Shown here piece after piece: positions 8,186 through 17,394 of a stretch of DNA of 64,000 bases. The stretch is taken from NCBI GenBank assembly GCA_963849095.1, contig CAWKGA010000001.1, forward strand, positions 558,001 to 622,000. The letters run 5' to 3'. The translations under genes and the position numbers were made by a program. The stretch's first letter is position 1. Each line of letters begins with the position of its first letter. The stretch comes from JASHUC01 sp963849095 (GTDB lineage Bacteria; Pseudomonadota; Gammaproteobacteria; Steroidobacterales; Steroidobacteraceae). Below the pieces are notes generated by a model, which was not told the DNA's origin, did not search any database, and saw only the letters and a list, made by a program, of their open reading frames with translations.

Positions 8186-9358
8186 ATGCAGAGCTCTCCC
8201 CAAAGCGAACGCCTGAATCTGCTGGGCCTCACCCGCCCGGCGCTCGAGGCGTTCGTGTGCGAGCTCGGGAGCAAGCCGTTCCGCGCGCGCCAGCTCGCGC
8301 ACTGGATCTACAAGCGGGGCGAGGCGCGCATCGAGGCCATGACCGATCTCGCCAAGGACTTCCGGGCTGAGGTCGCGGAGCGCGCGGAGGTGCGCGTCCC
8401 CTCGGTGATCGAGGTCCAGCGCTCGCGCGACGGGACACGCAAGTGGAAGCTCCGGGCGGATGCGAGCCAGGCATTCGAGATGGTCTTCATCCCGGAAGAC
8501 GACCGCGGCACTCTTTGCATCTCCTCCCAGGTCGGCTGCGCGCTCGACTGCTCGTTTTGCGCGACGGCCCAGCAAGGCTTCAACCGCAATCTCACGACGG
8601 CCGAGATCGTCGGGCAGGTGTGGCTCGCGTGCCGCGAGCTCGAGGAATCGGATGCCGTCGTGCGGCTCGGAGAGCCGAGCGAGGCCGGCCGCGCGGTCAA
8701 GGAACGCGCCGTGACCGAACGCGCGGTCACCAACGTCGTGCTGATGGGGATGGGGGAGCCGCTTGCGAACTTCCGCAACGTCATCCCTGCTTTGAGGATC
8801 CTGCTCGATGACTGCGGCTTCGATCTCTCGCGGCGCCGCGTGACGCTCTCCACCTCGGGCCTCGTGCCCCAGATCTACCGGCTCGCGGAGGAGATCAACG
8901 TCGCCCTGGCGGTCTCCCTGCACGCCCCGGACGACGAGCTGCGCAACGAGCTCGTGCCCATCAATCGCAAGCACCCGATCGCGGAGCTCCTCGAGGCCTG
9001 CTGGCACTACATCGACGAGCAGAACGGGCGCAGCGTCACGTTCGAGTACGTCATGCTCGACGGCGTCAACGATTCTCCCGCCCAGGCGCGCCGGCTCGCT
9101 CGGCTGCTCGCGGGTCACCCCGCGAAGGTGAATCTCATTCCCTTCAATCCGTTCCCCGGCACCGGCTATCGCCGCTCGCCGCAGGGGACGATCTTGCGAT
9201 TCCGCGACGAGCTGCTCGGCCGCGGCCTCATCGCAACCGTCAGGCGTACCCGGGGAGAGGACATCGACGCCGCATGCGGCCAGCTCGCGGGCCGCGTGAT
9301 CGATCGCACGACCGTCCGCCTCGGCAGCCGGATCTCGAGCGGGGTGGCACAGGCATGA
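8186..9358 (+). CDS. rlmN: Dual-specificity 23S rRNA A2503 / tRNA A37 C2-methyltransferase RlmN
   Basis: RlmN is a radical-SAM enzyme that adds a methyl group to C2 of adenine 2503 in 23S rRNA and adenine 37 in some tRNAs. The start chosen is ATG 8186 (MQSSPQSERLNLLGL); an in-frame start at 8027 would overlap ndk. The radical-SAM cluster cysteines are C118, C122 and C125 (CALDCSFC), the SAM-binding motif is MGMGEPL, and the resolving cysteine is C364 (AACGQLAG). The loop before the GMGEP motif is longer than in E. coli and contains a 15-base imperfect tandem duplication (8702-8731). The stop overlaps the pilW ATG. Confidence 0.97.
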   Translation: MQSSPQSERLNLLGLTRPALEAFVCELGSKPFRARQLAHWIYKRGEARIEAMTDLAKDFRAEVAERAEVRVPSVIEVQRSRDGTRKWKLRADASQAFEMVFIPEDDRGTLCISSQVGCALDCSFCATAQQGFNRNLTTAEIVGQVWLACRELEESDAVVRLGEPSEAGRAVKERAVTERAVTNVVLMGMGEPLANFRNVIPALRILLDDCGFDLSRRRVTLSTSGLVPQIYRLAEEINVALAVSLHAPDDELRNELVPINRKHPIAELLEACWHYIDEQNGRSVTFEYVMLDGVNDSPAQARRLARLLAGHPAKVNLIPFNPFPGTGYRRSPQGTILRFRDELLGRGLIATVRRTRGEDIDAACGQLAGRVIDRTTVRLGSRISSGVAQA

Positions 9359-10155
9359 GCGCACGAATCCGCTGCACGCGTTGGATGGTGGGAGCGCTCG
9401 CGGCGGTCGCGATCGCTGGTTGCGCCTCGAAGCCGAGGGTCGCCTCGCCGATACCGGATACGCCGAGCCCGAAGCCACAGCTCGCCGAGGCGGCCAAGTA
9501 CAACGTCGAGCTCGGCATCGCCTACATGCAGCGAGGTGATCTGGAGCGCGCGCAGGACAAGTTGAATCGGGCGGTGAAGGAGGCCCCCCGCGATCCGAAG
9601 GCGCACAGCGCGCTCGCGCTGCTCTACGAGCGTCTAGGAGAGCTCGACGAGGCGGAGCGCGAGTTCCAGAAGTCGCTCCACCTTGCGCCACACGATCCCG
9701 AGGTATCGAACAACTACGCGGTCTATCTCTGCCGCACGCATCGCGTGGACGAGGGCGTCAAGCGCCTGCTCGCGACGGCGCACGACCCGCTGTATCCGAC
9801 GCCCGAGGCGGCGTACACGAACGCGGCGGTCTGCCTGCACTCGGTGAGCCGGGACGCGGAGGCCGAGGCCGATCTCACGCGCGCCCTCGAGCTGCGGCCG
9901 AGCTTTGCCGAAGCGGTCCTCCAGCTCTCGAGCCTCGATGCGCAGCACGGCAAGCTCCGGGCCGCTCTCGCGCGCATCGACCGCTACGTCGAGACCTACA
10001 GCTCGACGCCGGATCTGCTCACGCTCGGAATTCGGATCGCGCATACGCTCGGCGATCCCGTCGCGCAGCAGCGGTACGAGCAGCGGCTGCGCGTGGACTT
10101 TCCCGATTCGCCGCAGACGCGCGCGCTCGCCTCGCCCAGCCCCAACGCGGGGTGA
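9355..10155 (+). CDS. pilW: Type IV pilus biogenesis lipoprotein PilW/PilF
   Basis: PilW (PilF in Pseudomonas) is the outer-membrane pilotin that helps the PilQ secretin assemble for type IV pili. The chosen ATG overlaps the rlmN stop (ATGA) and gives a lipoprotein signal, with a hydrophobic run then IAGC and C23 as the lipid-bearing cysteine. The remainder, to residue 266, is a TPR superhelix (ELGIAYMQRGDLERAQDKL and following repeats at about 45-220). Its place between rlmN and rodZ is the usual one. No other pilus genes are in the window. Confidence 0.93.
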   Translation: MSARIRCTRWMVGALAAVAIAGCASKPRVASPIPDTPSPKPQLAEAAKYNVELGIAYMQRGDLERAQDKLNRAVKEAPRDPKAHSALALLYERLGELDEAEREFQKSLHLAPHDPEVSNNYAVYLCRTHRVDEGVKRLLATAHDPLYPTPEAAYTNAAVCLHSVSRDAEAEADLTRALELRPSFAEAVLQLSSLDAQHGKLRAALARIDRYVETYSSTPDLLTLGIRIAHTLGDPVAQQRYEQRLRVDFPDSPQTRALASPSPNAG

Positions 10156-10161
10156 ACGGCC

Positions 10162-11142
10162 GTGACTTTGCCAGCAGCAGGGGTCGGAGCACGCGGCAGC
10201 GTCGGTGCACGCCTGAGAAGCGCGCGTGAGCGCGCGGGCCTCTCGCCGATCCAGGCCGCGGAGCAGCTGCACGTCGATACCGGCACGCTCGAGGCGCTCG
10301 AGGCCGAGCAGTTCGAGCGGCTCGGCGCGCCCGTCTACGTGCGCGGATACATCGTCCACTATGCCGATCTCGTCGGGGAGTCGCGGGCCGAGCTGCGGGA
10401 GCTCTATGCGGCGAGCGCGCACGCCGCCCGCATGCCCGATCTCACACACATCCCGAGAGTCGCGAGCGCGCGGCCATCGGGCACGCTGCTGCTTCCGGGC
10501 GTGGCCGTCGTGATCGCGGTGGCGATGATCGGCACGAGCTGGTGGATCTCCGGCAACGTCGGCGGATCGAGGCTGCAGCGAGGGCGGACCGTATTCCTGC
10601 TGGGTCAGGCGCCGGCTAGCGCTCGGGCGGACGGCGCGGCCGCCGGGCAGGCCGGCACGGCGGGTGAGGTGTCGCAGACACGGTCCGCCATCCCGACACT
10701 CCCCGCCGACGCGGCGAACCCGCCCGAGGGTCAGGCGCCCGAGGTGGCTCAGCAGAGTCCCGGGGATTTCGGCCCTCCGGCGCCTGCGCAAGCGGGCAAC
10801 GAGCCCCGCGGGAGAACCGCGGCGCTCGAGATGCACTTCGTTGAGGACAGCTGGACCGAGGTGTACGACGCGCGCGGCGCGCGCCTGTTCTACGATGTGG
10901 GCTTCGCCGGCTCCACGCGGACGGTGAGCGGCGTGCCCCCGCTGCGCGTCGTGCTGGGCAATCCGCCCGAGGTCGCCCTGCAGCTCGACGGCCGGTCCGT
11001 CGCCGTTCCCGGTGGCGTGCGCAACGTCATCGCCGAGTTCCGGATCAACCGCTCGGGCCGCATCGCCCCGGTGAGGCTCGCCGCCGCCGATGGGGGCGCC
11101 TCGGGGGACCGCACGCGGCCCGCTCCGGAAGAGATCCACTGA
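10162..11142 (+). CDS. rodZ: Cytoskeleton protein RodZ (HTH/DUF4115 domains)
   Basis: RodZ links the actin-like MreB filament to the cell-wall elongation machinery. The 326-residue product starts at GTG 10162. It has an N-terminal Cro/C1-type helix-turn-helix (about 12-75, LSPIQAAEQLHVDTGTLEAL, PVYVRGYIVHYA), one membrane helix (about 112-133), a Pro/Ala-rich periplasmic linker and a C-terminal DUF4115 beta domain (MHFVEDSWTEVYDARGARL). It lies 6 bases after pilW and 22 bases before hisS. In many relatives ispG sits between rodZ and hisS; it is absent here. Confidence 0.95.
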   Translation: MTLPAAGVGARGSVGARLRSARERAGLSPIQAAEQLHVDTGTLEALEAEQFERLGAPVYVRGYIVHYADLVGESRAELRELYAASAHAARMPDLTHIPRVASARPSGTLLLPGVAVVIAVAMIGTSWWISGNVGGSRLQRGRTVFLLGQAPASARADGAAAGQAGTAGEVSQTRSAIPTLPADAANPPEGQAPEVAQQSPGDFGPPAPAQAGNEPRGRTAALEMHFVEDSWTEVYDARGARLFYDVGFAGSTRTVSGVPPLRVVLGNPPEVALQLDGRSVAVPGGVRNVIAEFRINRSGRIAPVRLAAADGGASGDRTRPAPEEIH

Positions 11143-11164
11143 GCACTGTTCGCGAGGGGATGAG

Positions 11165-12487
11165 TTGATCGCACAGATCCAGGCCGTGCGCGGCATGAAC
11201 GACGTGCTGCCGGCCGACATCGGCCTGTGGCAGCGGCTCGAGTCGGTCGCGCGAGAGCTGCTCGAGGGCTACGGCTACGCCGAGATCCGCGTCCCGGTCG
11301 TCGAGCACACGGAGCTCTTCGAGCGCGCGATCGGCGAGCACACGGACGTGGTCGAGAAGGAGATGTACACGTTCGTGGACCAGGGAGGCGAGAGCCTCAC
11401 GCTGCGGCCGGAGGCGACCGCCGGCATCGTCCGCGCCGTCATCGGAAACGGCATGCTGCGCGGCCAGCGCCACAAGCTGTGGTCCACGGGGCCGATGTTC
11501 CGCCACGAGAAGCCGCAGAAGGGCCGTTTCCGGCAGTTCCACCAGATCGACGTGGAGGCCGTCGGCTTCGCGGGTCCCGATGTGGATGCGGAGCTCATCG
11601 CGCTCACGGCCCGACTGTGGCGGCGCTTGAGGATCGAGCGGGTCGCCCTGCAGCTCAATTCGCTCGGCACCGCGGAGTCGCGGCGGGCATACCGTGCCGC
11701 GCTCGCCGACTACTTCCGCGCGCACGAGTCGCACCTCGACGCCGACAGCCGCCGCAGGCTCGACGCCAATCCCCTGCGCATCCTCGACAGCAAGAGCCCG
11801 CAGATGCAGGAACTCGTGGCCGGCGCTCCGGTCCTCACCGATCACCTGGACGCCGAGTCGCGCGTCCACTTCGATGCGCTCTGCGCCGCGCTCGACTCGA
11901 TGGGTGTCGAGTACCGGGTCAATCCGCGGCTGGTGCGCGGCCTGGACTACTACAGCCGGACCGTGTTCGAATGGGTCACCGATGCGCTCGGCTCGCAAGA
12001 TGCGGTGTGCGGGGGCGGCCGCTACGACGGACTGATCGGGCTGCTCGGCGGCGAGGCGACGCCGGCGATGGGTTTCGCGCTCGGGATGGAGCGGACGATC
12101 GAGCTGCTACGCCAGGCGCCAGGGCAGTCCGGCGTGAGCGGCCCGCATGTCTACGTCATCGTGAGCGGCGAGCGGACGGCCGCGGGACTCAAGGTCATCG
12201 AGTCCTTGAGGGATGCGCTGCCGCAGCTGCGCTTCGAGTTGAGCCTCGGCGGCGGCAACTTCAAGAGCCAGTTCCGGCGCGCCGACCGGAGCGGGGCCGA
12301 GCTCGCGATCGTCATGGGCGAGGAAGAGCTCGCTCGCGGAGCCGCCGCTTTGAAACCTTTGCGGCAGGATACCGGTCAGAGTGAGTGTCCGCTTGCCGAG
12401 CTTCCAGAACGGATCCTGGCGGCGCTTGCGGCGGAGAGAGGGGCAAGGCACGCGAACGGCGGCCGGGGGGAATCGATCGGTGGATGA
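11165..12487 (+). CDS. hisS: Histidine--tRNA ligase
   Basis: HisRS charges tRNA-His. The start selected is TTG 11165, behind GAGGGGATGAG, giving IAQIQAVRGMNDVLP, the standard N-terminus. Upstream in-frame starts overlap rodZ and lack homology. Class II motif 2 (FRHEKPQKGRFRQFHQ) and the histidine-specific motifs GLDYYSRTVFEW and GGGRYDGLI are intact, and the C-terminal anticodon-binding domain follows. The length is 440 residues. The 3' end overlaps the yfgM start by 8 bases. Confidence 0.97.
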   Translation: MIAQIQAVRGMNDVLPADIGLWQRLESVARELLEGYGYAEIRVPVVEHTELFERAIGEHTDVVEKEMYTFVDQGGESLTLRPEATAGIVRAVIGNGMLRGQRHKLWSTGPMFRHEKPQKGRFRQFHQIDVEAVGFAGPDVDAELIALTARLWRRLRIERVALQLNSLGTAESRRAYRAALADYFRAHESHLDADSRRRLDANPLRILDSKSPQMQELVAGAPVLTDHLDAESRVHFDALCAALDSMGVEYRVNPRLVRGLDYYSRTVFEWVTDALGSQDAVCGGGRYDGLIGLLGGEATPAMGFALGMERTIELLRQAPGQSGVSGPHVYVIVSGERTAAGLKVIESLRDALPQLRFELSLGGGNFKSQFRRADRSGAELAIVMGEEELARGAAALKPLRQDTGQSECPLAELPERILAALAAERGARHANGGRGESIGG

Positions 12488-13151
12488 ATTTCTGTCGGAA
12501 AACGAGCAATGGGAGCTGTTCAAGGGATGGCTCAAGGAGAACGGTCCGTGGATCGTCGCCGGCGTCGCGGTCGGGGCGCTCGCCATCGGCGGCTGGCGCT
12601 GGTGGCAGGCCCGTACGGACCGCATCGACCTTGCCGCGAGCGCGCTCTACGACCAAGCGATGGCCGCCTTCGATGCGGATAACCGCGGGCAGGGACTCGC
12701 CCTACTCGACGAGCTGGCGCACGATTACCGCGGCTCACCCTACGTGGACCAGGGGAATCTCGGCGCGGCGCGCGTGTTCGTCGAGTCGAACGAGCTGGAT
12801 CAGGCCGCGGAGCGCTTAAGCAGCGTGGCGCAGAAATCGCGCGATCCGGAGCTCGCAACCGTCGCGCGGCTGCGGCTCGCGCGGGTTGAGATCGCGATGC
12901 ACCGGCCCGATGCCGCGCTCGACACTCTCGGGGCGCCGCAATCGGGCGCATTCGCTTCCCTTTATCACGAGATCCGCGGGGACGCCTACTATGCGAAGGG
13001 CGACAAGGCCGCGGCGCTCGATGAGTATCGCGTGGCCTTGCTTGCCGCAGGGCCTTCACTCGCGGAGAACAGTGTGCTCAAACTGAAGATAGACGATCTG
13101 CGCGGTGAGACGGGCTCTGCGCGTACCGCCGCCGCGGCATCGGGCAAGTAA
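12480..13151 (+). CDS. yfgM: YfgM-family membrane-anchored TPR protein
   Basis: YfgM is an ancillary SecYEG-associated protein linked to periplasmic chaperones. The start GTG 12480 lies just after GGGGGGA and overlaps hisS. The 223-residue product opens with DEFLSENEQWELFKGWLKEN, then a single membrane helix (about 22-40, IVAGVAVGALAIGG), then a periplasmic TPR-like domain (YDQAMAAFDADNRGQGLALL). It sits between hisS and bamB, as in E. coli. Confidence 0.92.
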   Translation: MDEFLSENEQWELFKGWLKENGPWIVAGVAVGALAIGGWRWWQARTDRIDLAASALYDQAMAAFDADNRGQGLALLDELAHDYRGSPYVDQGNLGAARVFVESNELDQAAERLSSVAQKSRDPELATVARLRLARVEIAMHRPDAALDTLGAPQSGAFASLYHEIRGDAYYAKGDKAAALDEYRVALLAAGPSLAENSVLKLKIDDLRGETGSARTAAAASGK

Positions 13152-13154
13152 CTC

Positions 13155-14351
13155 ATGCGCCGACTAGCCCTCGTCCTCGCGCTGATCGTTCTCGCCACGG
13201 CGTGCTCCAAGAACAAGACCAAGAACGTCGACCAGCCGATGAAGCTGGTGCCCTTCGCGGCCACTCTGCGAGTGCAGCGTGTCTGGACGGCAGACGTCGG
13301 AGGCACCAGGACACCCCTGCTGCTCGGACTCAATCTGGCCGCGGAGGGCAACACGGTCTATGCAGCCGGCTGGGGCGGCGAGGTCGCCGCATTCGACGTG
13401 TCGACCGGCCACAGAATCTGGCGGCGGCGGCTCAAGGCGACTCTGGCCGGCGGACCCGCCGCCGATCCAGACCTGGTCGTCGTCGGCTCGATCGACGGGG
13501 ACGTGTTTGCGCTGCGCGCGTCGGACGGCGCCGTCGTGTGGCACGCCGACGTGGCCGCCGAGATCCTCGCGGCGCCGGCGGTGACCCCGCGCATCGTCGT
13601 GGTGCGGGCGGTCGACGGGAAGCTCCACGGCTTGTCTCCAGCGGACGGCCATGAGTTCTGGCAAGTGCAGCAGACGGTCCCGGGCCTGTCGCTGCGCGGC
13701 ACGTCCAGGCCGGATGTCGTCGGCGAAGTTGCCATCTGCGGTTTCGATAACGGCAAGGTCGTCGCGGCGAACCTGAGCGACGGGTCGAGCGTGTGGGAGA
13801 CGGAGATCTCCACGCCGCACGGCAGCAACCAGATCGAGCAGCTGGACGATGTCGATGCGACCCCCCGCACCGAGGGGAACGATGTGTATGTCGCGCAATT
13901 CCAGGGCAAGGTCGCGAGGCTGGCGCTCGACACCGGCCAGATCTGGTGGTCGCACGATATGTCGAGCTATCGCGGGATGGGCGTGGACGACGACAATGTC
14001 TATGTGTCCACCTCGGACGGACAGGTCGTCGCCATGCGTCGCAACACGGGAGTGGAGCTCTGGCGGCAAAAGGCCCTGATGTACCGCGATCTGTCCTCAC
14101 CGACGGTCGCGGGAGATACCATCGTGGTGGCCGATTACCAGGGCTATGTTCACTGGCTCAACAAGGAGACGGGCGCCCTGATGGGGCGCGTGAGGAGCGG
14201 CAAGCGGCGCATCAGCAATACTCCGGTTACGGCCGACGGACTGCTGCTCGTCGTCAATGACCGTGGAGGGGTCGCGGCATTCCGGGCGATCCCGATCGCC
14301 GCTTCCGCACGCTCCTCGCGCCGCTCGAAACACGCCAAGGCGGACCAGTGA
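13155..14351 (+). CDS. bamB: Outer membrane protein assembly factor BamB
   Basis: BamB is the beta-propeller lipoprotein of the BAM complex, which folds beta-barrel proteins into the outer membrane. A lipoprotein signal ends at C17 (VLATACSKN). PQQ-like beta-propeller repeats follow, with recurring blades such as VYAAGWGGEVAAFDVSTG, VVVGSIDGDVFALRASDG and VYVSTSDGQVVAMRRNTG. It is 398 residues, as usual. It lies 3 bases after yfgM and 9 bases before der. Confidence 0.97.
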   Translation: MRRLALVLALIVLATACSKNKTKNVDQPMKLVPFAATLRVQRVWTADVGGTRTPLLLGLNLAAEGNTVYAAGWGGEVAAFDVSTGHRIWRRRLKATLAGGPAADPDLVVVGSIDGDVFALRASDGAVVWHADVAAEILAAPAVTPRIVVVRAVDGKLHGLSPADGHEFWQVQQTVPGLSLRGTSRPDVVGEVAICGFDNGKVVAANLSDGSSVWETEISTPHGSNQIEQLDDVDATPRTEGNDVYVAQFQGKVARLALDTGQIWWSHDMSSYRGMGVDDDNVYVSTSDGQVVAMRRNTGVELWRQKALMYRDLSSPTVAGDTIVVADYQGYVHWLNKETGALMGRVRSGKRRISNTPVTADGLLLVVNDRGGVAAFRAIPIAASARSSRRSKHAKADQ

Positions 14352-14360
14352 GGAGAGCCG

Positions 14361-15713
14361 GTGCTCCCGATCGTCGCTCTGGTCGGTCGGCCGAACGTCG
14401 GCAAGTCAACGCTGTTCAACGTCCTCACGGGGACGCGCGATGCGATCGTCTCGGACGTTCCCGGCATCACGCGTGACCGCCAGTACGGCTTCGGCACCGG
14501 CCCCGTTCCGTACATCGTCATCGATACCGGCGGGCTGGTCGAGAAGCCGACGGGCATCGAGGCGCAGATGCGCGCTCAGACCGAGCGCGCCGTGGCCGAG
14601 GCGGACCGGCTCATCCTCATCACCGATGCCCGCAGCGGACTCACGCCCCAGGATCAGCTGATCGCACGCGAGCTGCGGCGATCCGGCAAACCCATCACGC
14701 TCGCCGTCAACAAGGCCGAGGGCCTCGATGAGGCCGTCGCGTGCGCGGATTTCCACTCGCTCGGCGTCGGCGAGCCGCTCGCGATTGCGGCGAGCCATGG
14801 ACAGGGCTGTCGCGAGCTGATCGAGCAGGCGCTCGCGGGCCTTGCGGTCGAGGAGAGTCCCGATCGCAACCCGAGCGCCATACGCATCGCGATCGTCGGG
14901 CGTCCCAACGTCGGCAAGTCGACGCTCGTCAATCGGCTGCTCGGCGAGGAGCGGGTCATCGCGAACGAGGAGCCGGGAACGACCCGCGACCGCATCCTCG
15001 TTCCGTTCCGCCGCGACGAGCGCGACTTCGTGCTCATCGACACGGCGGGCGTGCGCCGGCGCGCCAGGATCGAGGACGCCGTGGAGCGCGTGAGCGTCGC
15101 GAAGACGCTGCAGGCGATCGACCAGGCCCACGTCGTGGTGCTGGTCCTCGACGCCCACGACTCCGTGGCGGAGCAGGACGCGAGTGTGCTCGGCATCGCC
15201 CTGGAGCGTGGCCGCGCGCTCATCGCCGCCGTCAACAAATGGGACGGCATTGCGGCCGAGCAGCGCGAGGAGATCCGCCGGCAACTCTCCCTCCGGCTCG
15301 ACTTCGCGCCCTTCGTCCCGCTCCTCTACATCTCCGCCCGGCACGGGACCGGCGTCGGTGAGCTGATGCACGCCGCGGTGCGCGCATTCGAGGCCTCGAT
15401 GCGCGAGATGCCGACGCCCGCGCTCACGCGCGCTCTGGAGGGGGCGATCGCCGCTCAGCCGCCCCCGCTCGTGCGGGGCCGGCGCATCAAGCTCAAATTC
15501 GCCCACCAGGGCGGCAAGAGCCCCCCGCGGATCATCGTGCACGGCAACCAGACGGCGTCGGTCCCGGAGGCGTACAGCCGCTATCTCGGCAACGTGTTCC
15601 GCAGGACGTTCGATTTGTTTGCGACGCCGGTGCGCATGGAGTTCCGGACCGACGCCAACCCCTACTCGGGGCGGCGGCGCTCCGTACGCGGTTCGCGGCG
15701 CCGGGCCGGCTGA
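14361..15713 (+). CDS. der: Ribosome biogenesis GTPase Der (EngA)
   Basis: Der is an essential GTPase with two tandem G domains that helps assemble the 50S ribosomal subunit. GTG 14361 gives MLPIVALVGRPNVGKST after GAGGAGAG. P-loops lie at about 8-16 and 180-188 (both GRPNVGKST), with NKAE and NKWD as G4 motifs. A KH-like C-terminal domain and a basic tail complete 450 residues. It is the last gene of the ndk-to-der series and converges on xseA with a 49-bp gap. Confidence 0.98.
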   Translation: MLPIVALVGRPNVGKSTLFNVLTGTRDAIVSDVPGITRDRQYGFGTGPVPYIVIDTGGLVEKPTGIEAQMRAQTERAVAEADRLILITDARSGLTPQDQLIARELRRSGKPITLAVNKAEGLDEAVACADFHSLGVGEPLAIAASHGQGCRELIEQALAGLAVEESPDRNPSAIRIAIVGRPNVGKSTLVNRLLGEERVIANEEPGTTRDRILVPFRRDERDFVLIDTAGVRRRARIEDAVERVSVAKTLQAIDQAHVVVLVLDAHDSVAEQDASVLGIALERGRALIAAVNKWDGIAAEQREEIRRQLSLRLDFAPFVPLLYISARHGTGVGELMHAAVRAFEASMREMPTPALTRALEGAIAAQPPPLVRGRRIKLKFAHQGGKSPPRIIVHGNQTASVPEAYSRYLGNVFRRTFDLFATPVRMEFRTDANPYSGRRRSVRGSRRRAG

Positions 15714-15762
15714 CCCAAGGCCTTCGGTAGCGGGCGAGATCCGCCCACCCCGCGCGTCCCGC

Positions 15763-17130
15763 TCACTGCGGTTTTCTGCTCGTGACGCGCGCCCGCACGC
15801 TGCCGCGCGCCAGGTGAGCTTCGATCTCCTCGTCGAGCTCGACCGACTCCGAGTCGGTGAGCAACGTGCCGTCCGCGGCGCGGGTGACGATCGCGAAACC
15901 GCGCGCGAGCGTCGCGAGCGGACTCACCGTGTCGAGGGTCCGCTCCGCGAGGCCCAGGCGATGCGCGGCCCGCTCTAACCCTGCCCTGAGCGCGCGATCG
16001 AGCCGCGCCTCGAGCGCCGCGTGGCGCGCGCCATACTCGCGCACGCGGTGCTCCGGCGAATGGCGCAGGAGTCGCCCGAGCGCCTCGCTCATTCGGTTGC
16101 GCTCCTTGTGCAGGCCGCCGCGGGCGGCACCGGCCAACCGCTGCTCGAGATCGTCGAGCCGCTGGATCTGTTGCAGGATGCGCGCACCGGGATGCGCGAG
16201 CTTCAGCCGCGCGAGCAGGTGGGTGAGCCCCGTGTCGACCCGGCGCAGCTCGCGCCGGGAGGCCGCCCTCAGGCGCTCGGCGGTCTTGGCGAGTCCCTGT
16301 AGAACCGCATGGCTGTCCGGCGTGACGAGCTCGGCGGCCCCGGATGGCGTGGGCGCCCGCGCATCCGCGACGAAGTCCGCGATGGTGAAATCGACCTCGT
16401 GTCCGATGCCGGTGACGACGGGAATTGCCGAGGCGCGCACGGCGCGCGCCACCCGCTCGTCGTTGAATGCCCAGAGGTCCTCGAGCGAGCCGCCGCCGCG
16501 CGCGAGGATCAGCACGTCGCACTCCGCCCGGGCCGAGGCGGTCGCGAGCGCATCCACGATCGCAGGCACCGCCGCGGCGCCCTGCACCGCCGTCGGATAG
16601 ATGAGCACCGCGGCCGGCCGGAATCTGCGTCGCAGAATGTGCAGAATGTCCCGCACGGCGGCTCCGGTCGGGGAGGTCACGACGCCGATGCGCTTCGGGA
16701 ACTTCGGCAGGCCGCGCTTGCGCTCCTCGGCGAAGAGGCCCTCGGAAGAGAGCTTCTCCTTGAGCCGCTCGAACTCCCGCTTCAGTGCGCCGACGCCGGC
16801 TTCCTCCAGGTGCTCGACGATGAGCTGGTAGTCCCCGCGCGGCTCGTAGAGGCTGACGCGCGCCCGCGCCAGCACCTGCTGGCCGGCGCTCGGCGTGAAG
16901 CCGACGTGGACGTTGCGCTGCCGGAACATGGCGCAGCGCACCTGAGCGTCCCGGTCCTTGAGCGAGAAGTACCAGTGGCCGGAGGCGGGCTGCGCGAGGT
17001 TCGTGAGCTCCCCCTCGATCCAGATGATGGCGAGACGCTGCTCCAGCAGCGAGCGGACCTCGCGGTTGAGCTGCGAGACCGTGTAGACGACCCGCTCGGC
17101 GTGAGCGGTTGCTCGGGATGGCTGGAGCAT
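15763..17130 (-). CDS. xseA: Exodeoxyribonuclease VII large subunit
   Basis: XseA is the catalytic subunit of exonuclease VII, which degrades single-stranded DNA. The 455-residue product has an N-terminal OB fold (VYTVSQLNREVRSLLEQ, GHWYFSLKDRDAQVRCAMF), a catalytic core with VTSPTGAAVRDILHILRRR and DVLILARGGGSLEDLW plus GIGHEVDFTIADFVAD, and a coiled-coil C-terminal region. In many relatives guaB lies close by; here about 1.6 kb of foreign-looking DNA separates the two. Confidence 0.97.
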   Translation of the reverse strand: MLQPSRATAHAERVVYTVSQLNREVRSLLEQRLAIIWIEGELTNLAQPASGHWYFSLKDRDAQVRCAMFRQRNVHVGFTPSAGQQVLARARVSLYEPRGDYQLIVEHLEEAGVGALKREFERLKEKLSSEGLFAEERKRGLPKFPKRIGVVTSPTGAAVRDILHILRRRFRPAAVLIYPTAVQGAAAVPAIVDALATASARAECDVLILARGGGSLEDLWAFNDERVARAVRASAIPVVTGIGHEVDFTIADFVADARAPTPSGAAELVTPDSHAVLQGLAKTAERLRAASRRELRRVDTGLTHLLARLKLAHPGARILQQIQRLDDLEQRLAGAARGGLHKERNRMSEALGRLLRHSPEHRVREYGARHAALEARLDRALRAGLERAAHRLGLAERTLDTVSPLATLARGFAIVTRAADGTLLTDSESVELDEEIEAHLARGSVRARVTSRKPQ

Positions 17131-17196
17131 GGGGGGACTTGAGGTAGTGGCTCAGTTTGAAATCTGCCGCCCTTGACTCCTGACGCCAGGGGCCGA

Positions 17197-17214
17197 ATGC
17201 TTAGCGTAAAGCAT
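17197..17214. promoter_or_regulatory. Inverted repeat before the glycine-zipper microprotein
   Basis: Two perfect 6-base arms (ATGCTT at 17197-17202 and AAGCAT at 17209-17214) flank a 6-base centre and end one base before the ribosome-binding AGGAGG (17215-17220). The position could suit an operator or a hairpin masking translation. Confidence 0.35.
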
Positions 17215-17225
17215 AGGAGGGCACG

Positions 17226-17384
17226 GTGGACAGCAAATATATTTCTTTCGGCGTGTCGTTTGGAATGATGTTCGGAGCGGCTATTGGGACGGCCATGGGT
17301 AACCTCGCACTTGGGATTGGCCTGGGTAGCTTAATAGGTGTCGCTATTGGTTCGGTGATAGGCGCCTCAAAGACTAAGCGCTAG
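17226..17384 (+). CDS. Glycine-zipper small membrane protein (52 aa)
   Basis: This short frame starts at GTG 17226, 5 bases after a perfect AGGAGG, and ends at TAG 17382-17384. The product (MDSKYISFGVSFGMMFGAAI...) is one long hydrophobic stretch with glycines every four residues or so (GAAIGTAMGNLALGIGLG, GVAIGSVIGA) and a basic KTKR tail. That is a glycine-zipper hairpin typical of small inner-membrane proteins. Function is unknown. Codons are more AT-rich than in xseA or guaB, suggesting acquisition. It is followed after 10 bases by the KGG protein, probably in one transcript. Confidence 0.75.
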   Translation: MDSKYISFGVSFGMMFGAAIGTAMGNLALGIGLGSLIGVAIGSVIGASKTKR

Positions 17385-17394
17385 GGGTCACCGG

